Source: Candidatus Obscuribacter sp. (GTDB lineage Bacteria > Cyanobacteriota > Vampirovibrionia > Obscuribacterales > Obscuribacteraceae). From it: a DNA stretch of 64,000 nt. Made by a program: the position numbers and the translations under genes. Of the stretch, positions 61,276-64,000 are shown in pieces (positions within the stretch are counted from its first letter, which is position 1; each line of letters begins with the position of its first letter). The stretch covers positions 4,526,001-4,590,000 of the forward strand of contig JADJQZ010000001.1 of assembly GCA_016712465.1 (NCBI GenBank), in the 5' to 3' direction. The notes below the pieces were generated by a model. It had not been told where the DNA came from. It was given only the letters and a program-made list of their open reading frames with translations, and did no database searches.

Positions 61276-62147
61276 GCACTGGCTCCGGGTGCTGGAATTT
61301 TCGTTTCAAGGAATGTGTCAAAGAGAGAGAGGATCGTAGGGAAAACAGCACTGATAAACAGTCTGTCTCCACGCTCCAAAATGCAGAATCTTTATAGACT
61401 GGCAGAACGAAGCTAAATACAGGGACACCAAATAAAGCGCCGTATCCGAAATGTGGACCAAACTTTGGGGTTCACTTTTAACCGCCATTTCCAAGTGGAA
61501 GAAGAGTAGCAGTATGAGTAGCCATAGATGCAGGTCTCCCCGTCTTCTCCTGTCCGACTCTTCAATCTTGACCATGGCACCAAAATCAGCATGATGCCCA
61601 CCACTACCGGTACTTCATCCACTATCAGGAAGGCAGTGAAGGACAAGAAAGAGTCTAAGGCTTAAGTCTAGCCTCCGTTTTCAGTGTTCGCGAGAGAATA
61701 TCCGCTCTCTACTTCCTACCAGACTTGCTCTAAAATTTTATGAGACTCTATATCGAGCAAATACCATAGTCGGACCCACCTTCGAGCACTCAAAGCACCT
61801 CTTAAGTATTTATAATTTACCTGCAACGCATATAGACAAGCATATTGCCCTGCGAGTATTCTGACCGAAGTTAGTGACTGCTATCGGAACAGCGCCTCCT
61901 CACGACCAATCCACCTGACTCTGTGCATTGATCTGTTTTCGCTTGCCCTTTAGTAGAACTCTGCAAGGAATCCTGGAAGCAAGAGACAAGTTTGTGCTTA
62001 CGTCCGGCTCTTCCTGCCGTTCTAAGAAATGAACTTCCTGGTGGTGGTTGATATTTGTTAGGTGTTTGGCTGTAACAGCCTTGCACCTAGCTTTTTACAT
62101 CTGTTTCACCTGGCCCTGCCAGGTTGGCTTCGCTCGTCTTTCTGAGA
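61276..62147. other. 0.87 kb region without a supported gene
   Basis: The base composition is visibly richer in A/T than the genes around it. On the minus strand two overlapping frames, 61646-61413 and 61575-61318, each hold a hydrophobic stretch (VPVVVGIMLILVPWS and LHLWLLILLLFFHLE) and together might be the remains of a frameshifted small membrane protein. On the plus strand a 47-codon frame begins MWTKLWGSLLTAISKW at about 61451. None has a good ribosome site. The right end probably carries the promoter of the gene at 62148. Confidence 0.45.
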
Positions 62148-63536
62148 ATGAGGTTCTCTTTCGTGCCCAACGGAAAACTCTCCCTCCGCATTTTCTCCAA
62201 CCTTTTAAGGTGGAAATTAGCCCGCCTCACCTGGGTCCTGGGAACCTTCCTGTCAGCATGCGCCGCAGCCCAGGCTACCAACCCGCCTGTTATCACTCCG
62301 GCTACCGGCGTGTACTCAACCTATCAGTCGACAGCCACTATCACCGCTGAGCCTGGAGCCACCATCCTCTATTCCGTGGATGGAAGCGCGCCAAGCCTCA
62401 CCTACACCGGCCCAGTCACTCTCACTAATCCCATGACCATTAAGGCCATCGCTAACCTTTCAGGCGTTGACTCCACAGTCACTACCGCCAACATACAAAG
62501 CGATCCCAATTCCCTGCCGGTACCGCGCAACGGGCTGTCGCTCTGGCTCAAGAGCGACTTCGGACTGGTTCTAAGCGGAACTCGCGTCAGCCGGTGGAGT
62601 GATCTTTCCGGTTCAGCAAATGCTAACGATGCTGTTCAAAACACCAACGCCAATCGACCCATACTAATAAGCAGCGCCATAAACGAGTTTCCGGCTGTCA
62701 ATTTCAACGGCACCTCCCACTTCTTAAACCTCACATCGGGTCTCACCGATCTGACTTCTGGATTCGCCTGCTTCGCTGTCTTTAAGCCCATAGGCACTAC
62801 TGCCGGTACCATGTTCGCCACCGGCAATACCGGACCAAGCGATCTTGTGAGCCTGGCAATTAACAACACCCAGGCTCAGTTCAATGCTTTCAGCGGCACT
62901 ACCGCAAGCTCGGTGACCACAAGTGCCGGCGCTCTTAGCCTCAATGATTTTCAGAGCCTTGATGCCGTTCATAACGGGCTTGGCTCTGCCAGCATAACCG
63001 TAAATAGCACCCCTTCTGCCACTGGCACTGTGCAGAATCTACTCAACACTGCCAGAACTCTGAACTATATCGGCACCAGTAGCACCTCGTCCGGTTTCTG
63101 GCGGGGGCATTTGGCTGAGCTTTTAGTTTATTCAAGGACGGTGACGCCCTCGGAGCAAGCGGCAATAGAAGCATATCTTTCTTCCCGCTATCAGCTCCTC
63201 ACTGCAGCGAGCACTCCAAGGCCAATCTTCAGTGTCGGTACCGGCACACTCTCCGAACCGACTGCGGTAGCTATCGCTTCTGTTGGTGGGGCAGAAGTTT
63301 ATTTTTCGCTCGATGGAACCAACCCCAGTCCAGCAACGAGCCCTCTCTACCTGGGTCCAATAAACATTTCTTTCAGTCAGACATTGAAAGCAATCGCTGT
63401 AGTAAACGGAGTTCGCAGTGCCGTCACCACCGCCATCTACAACCTCGATTCTACAAAGTGGACTTCCCCAAATCCGTCCACGGCACCTCCATTGCAACTG
63501 AACTTGCAGCTTCCAACTACAGCTATTCCCAAGTAG
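62148..63536 (+). CDS. Exported surface protein with two chitobiase-C-like domains around a lectin-like domain
   Basis: 462 residues from the ATG at 62148. An N-terminal signal sequence (LTWVLGTFLSACAAAQA) may be a lipoprotein one, with LSAC as lipobox. An immunoglobulin-like CHB_HEX_C-type unit follows (TITAEPGATILYSVDGSAPS..YTGPVTL..MTIKAIA). The central 230 residues read like a concanavalin/LamG fold (GLSLWLKSDFGLV, VNFNGTSHFLNL, FWRGHLAELLVYSRTVT). A second CHB_HEX_C unit follows (AEVYFSLDGTNPSPATSPLY..TLKAIAV). No catalytic residues are evident. Probably a sugar- or polymer-binding surface protein. Confidence 0.85.
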   Translation: MRFSFVPNGKLSLRIFSNLLRWKLARLTWVLGTFLSACAAAQATNPPVITPATGVYSTYQSTATITAEPGATILYSVDGSAPSLTYTGPVTLTNPMTIKAIANLSGVDSTVTTANIQSDPNSLPVPRNGLSLWLKSDFGLVLSGTRVSRWSDLSGSANANDAVQNTNANRPILISSAINEFPAVNFNGTSHFLNLTSGLTDLTSGFACFAVFKPIGTTAGTMFATGNTGPSDLVSLAINNTQAQFNAFSGTTASSVTTSAGALSLNDFQSLDAVHNGLGSASITVNSTPSATGTVQNLLNTARTLNYIGTSSTSSGFWRGHLAELLVYSRTVTPSEQAAIEAYLSSRYQLLTAASTPRPIFSVGTGTLSEPTAVAIASVGGAEVYFSLDGTNPSPATSPLYLGPINISFSQTLKAIAVVNGVRSAVTTAIYNLDSTKWTSPNPSTAPPLQLNLQLPTTAIPK

Positions 63537-63602
63537 ACCCTCCCGAGTAAACTCTTCGACCGCCATTACAAAAGCCTTCCTCACCCTAAGACGGAACTGT
63601 TC

Positions 63603-64000
63603 ATGAACCCAAGACATACTGCCAGATCAGCCTCTCTTCGCGGTCAAAGCACTCTACGGAAGCGGTGGTTCAGAGCGTTTTCCGCCACCTTGCTATCCAC
63701 TATCACTTTGCTCGCGCCTTTACCCCTTCCTGCGCTGGCCGGCACCATGGCAGTTGATAGAGTTGATGAAGAGCGCATTGTCGACGAGGTGCTCCCAGCT
63801 GACGCTAAACCGGCTCACGGCGTTAAGACCGGCCCCAAGAAAGTAAAACTCATCAAAAACGAGCTTAAGTTCTCTGCTTCTCCAACCGATGCAGAAATAA
63901 GGCGTGCCCGTGTCTTCCTTGAGCCGTTGACCCCAATGACCAGTTCAGCCGTGCAGGGCGAGAACCTGGCCTTAGCGGAAGCAATCAAGAAATTCAAAGC
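63603..64000 (+). CDS. Exported protein, 5' part (cut by window end)
   Basis: An open frame from the ATG at 63603 continues past the end of the window, at least 132 codons. The N-terminus is basic (RKRWFRAF), then hydrophobic (LLSTITLLAPLPLPALA) with an ALAG cleavage site, a clear signal peptide. The visible mature part is polar with a helical, more conserved-looking segment (ARVFLEPLTPM...ENLALAEAIKKF). The function cannot be told from this part. It follows the surface protein gene by 66 bases. Confidence 0.75.
   Translation, partial: MNPRHTARSASLRGQSTLRKRWFRAFSATLLSTITLLAPLPLPALAGTMAVDRVDEERIVDEVLPADAKPAHGVKTGPKKVKLIKNELKFSASPTDAEIRRARVFLEPLTPMTSSAVQGENLALAEAIKKFK

Noticed and set aside
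1..64000. tRNA, rRNA, CRISPR array, transposase, phage or toxin-antitoxin genes
   Set aside because: No cloverleaf-like sequence, spaced repeat array, transposase motif or phage gene was found in reading the gaps and frames; small RNAs cannot be excluded by eye.

Overview
The window is one dense bacterial chromosome segment with a GC content that looks slightly above 50 %. About fifty protein-coding genes are present. I saw no rRNA or tRNA gene, insertion sequence, phage gene or CRISPR array. Several features together suggest a non-photosynthetic relative of cyanobacteria (Melainabacteria/Vampirovibrionia, Obscuribacterales-like): a b6-type cytochrome b, many eukaryotic-type Ser/Thr kinases, leucine-rich-repeat-variant proteins, type IV pilus ATPases, MBOAT/SGNH surface acylation genes and frequent TTG starts. 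This placement is inference from gene content, not from a marker phylogeny.

Layout. 1-0.8 kb is the 3' end of a Ser/Thr kinase, followed by a small exported protein. 1.4-5.7 kb (minus) is a four-gene respiratory operon, in transcription order: CydA-like membrane protein, Rieske protein, cytochrome b, and a CydA-like protein fused to cytochrome c. 6.0-12.1 kb holds a Rieske-type oxygenase, an exported Hsp20-like protein, an SDR protein, a zinc-ribbon protein, a DUF4239-like membrane protein and a ThiD-ThiE fusion. 12.3-16.1 kb has two membrane-anchored kinases that overlap by one base. 16.1-22 kb has hypothetical proteins, a divergent pair of LRV-repeat paralogs and two acyltransferase paralogs headed by a 58-residue membrane protein. 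22.2-27.2 kb has ybaB-recR, a PknB-type kinase with a leucine-rich C-terminus, and dxs. 27.7-37.2 kb has a VIT/VWA protein, a CHASE2 histidine kinase with its NarL-type regulator, a large exported disordered protein, a helical protein and adenine deaminase. 37.3-42.4 kb has dnaX, an NMT1-type ABC transporter and acylphosphatase. 42.6-48.7 kb has a coiled-coil protein with a C-terminal J-like domain, then der, plsY, a DegP-type protease and an OmpR-type regulator. 48.9-56.4 kb has an MBOAT acyltransferase with three tandem SGNH-like paralogs, a small protein and a TPR membrane protein. 56.6-61.3 kb is pilB-pilT-pilC. The end carries two surface or exported protein genes, the last one cut by the window edge.

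How the genes may work together. The 1.4-5.7 kb operon could join quinol oxidation (b6-type cytochrome b plus Rieske) to a bd-oxidase-like membrane module through a fused c-type haem. By eye, the haem-ligand positions of cytochrome bd look divided between the two CydA-like proteins. This is the most unusual system in the window. The MBOAT/SGNH cluster looks like a complete O-acylation machine for an exported polymer. The kinase genes, two-component genes and pilus genes suggest a signalling-rich, surface-active bacterium.

Start codons were chosen from Shine-Dalgarno-like sequences and family length. Many ATG starts were preferred over upstream in-frame TTG codons, but several genes appear to start with TTG or GTG. 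All family assignments come from reading motifs by eye; no database search was possible.
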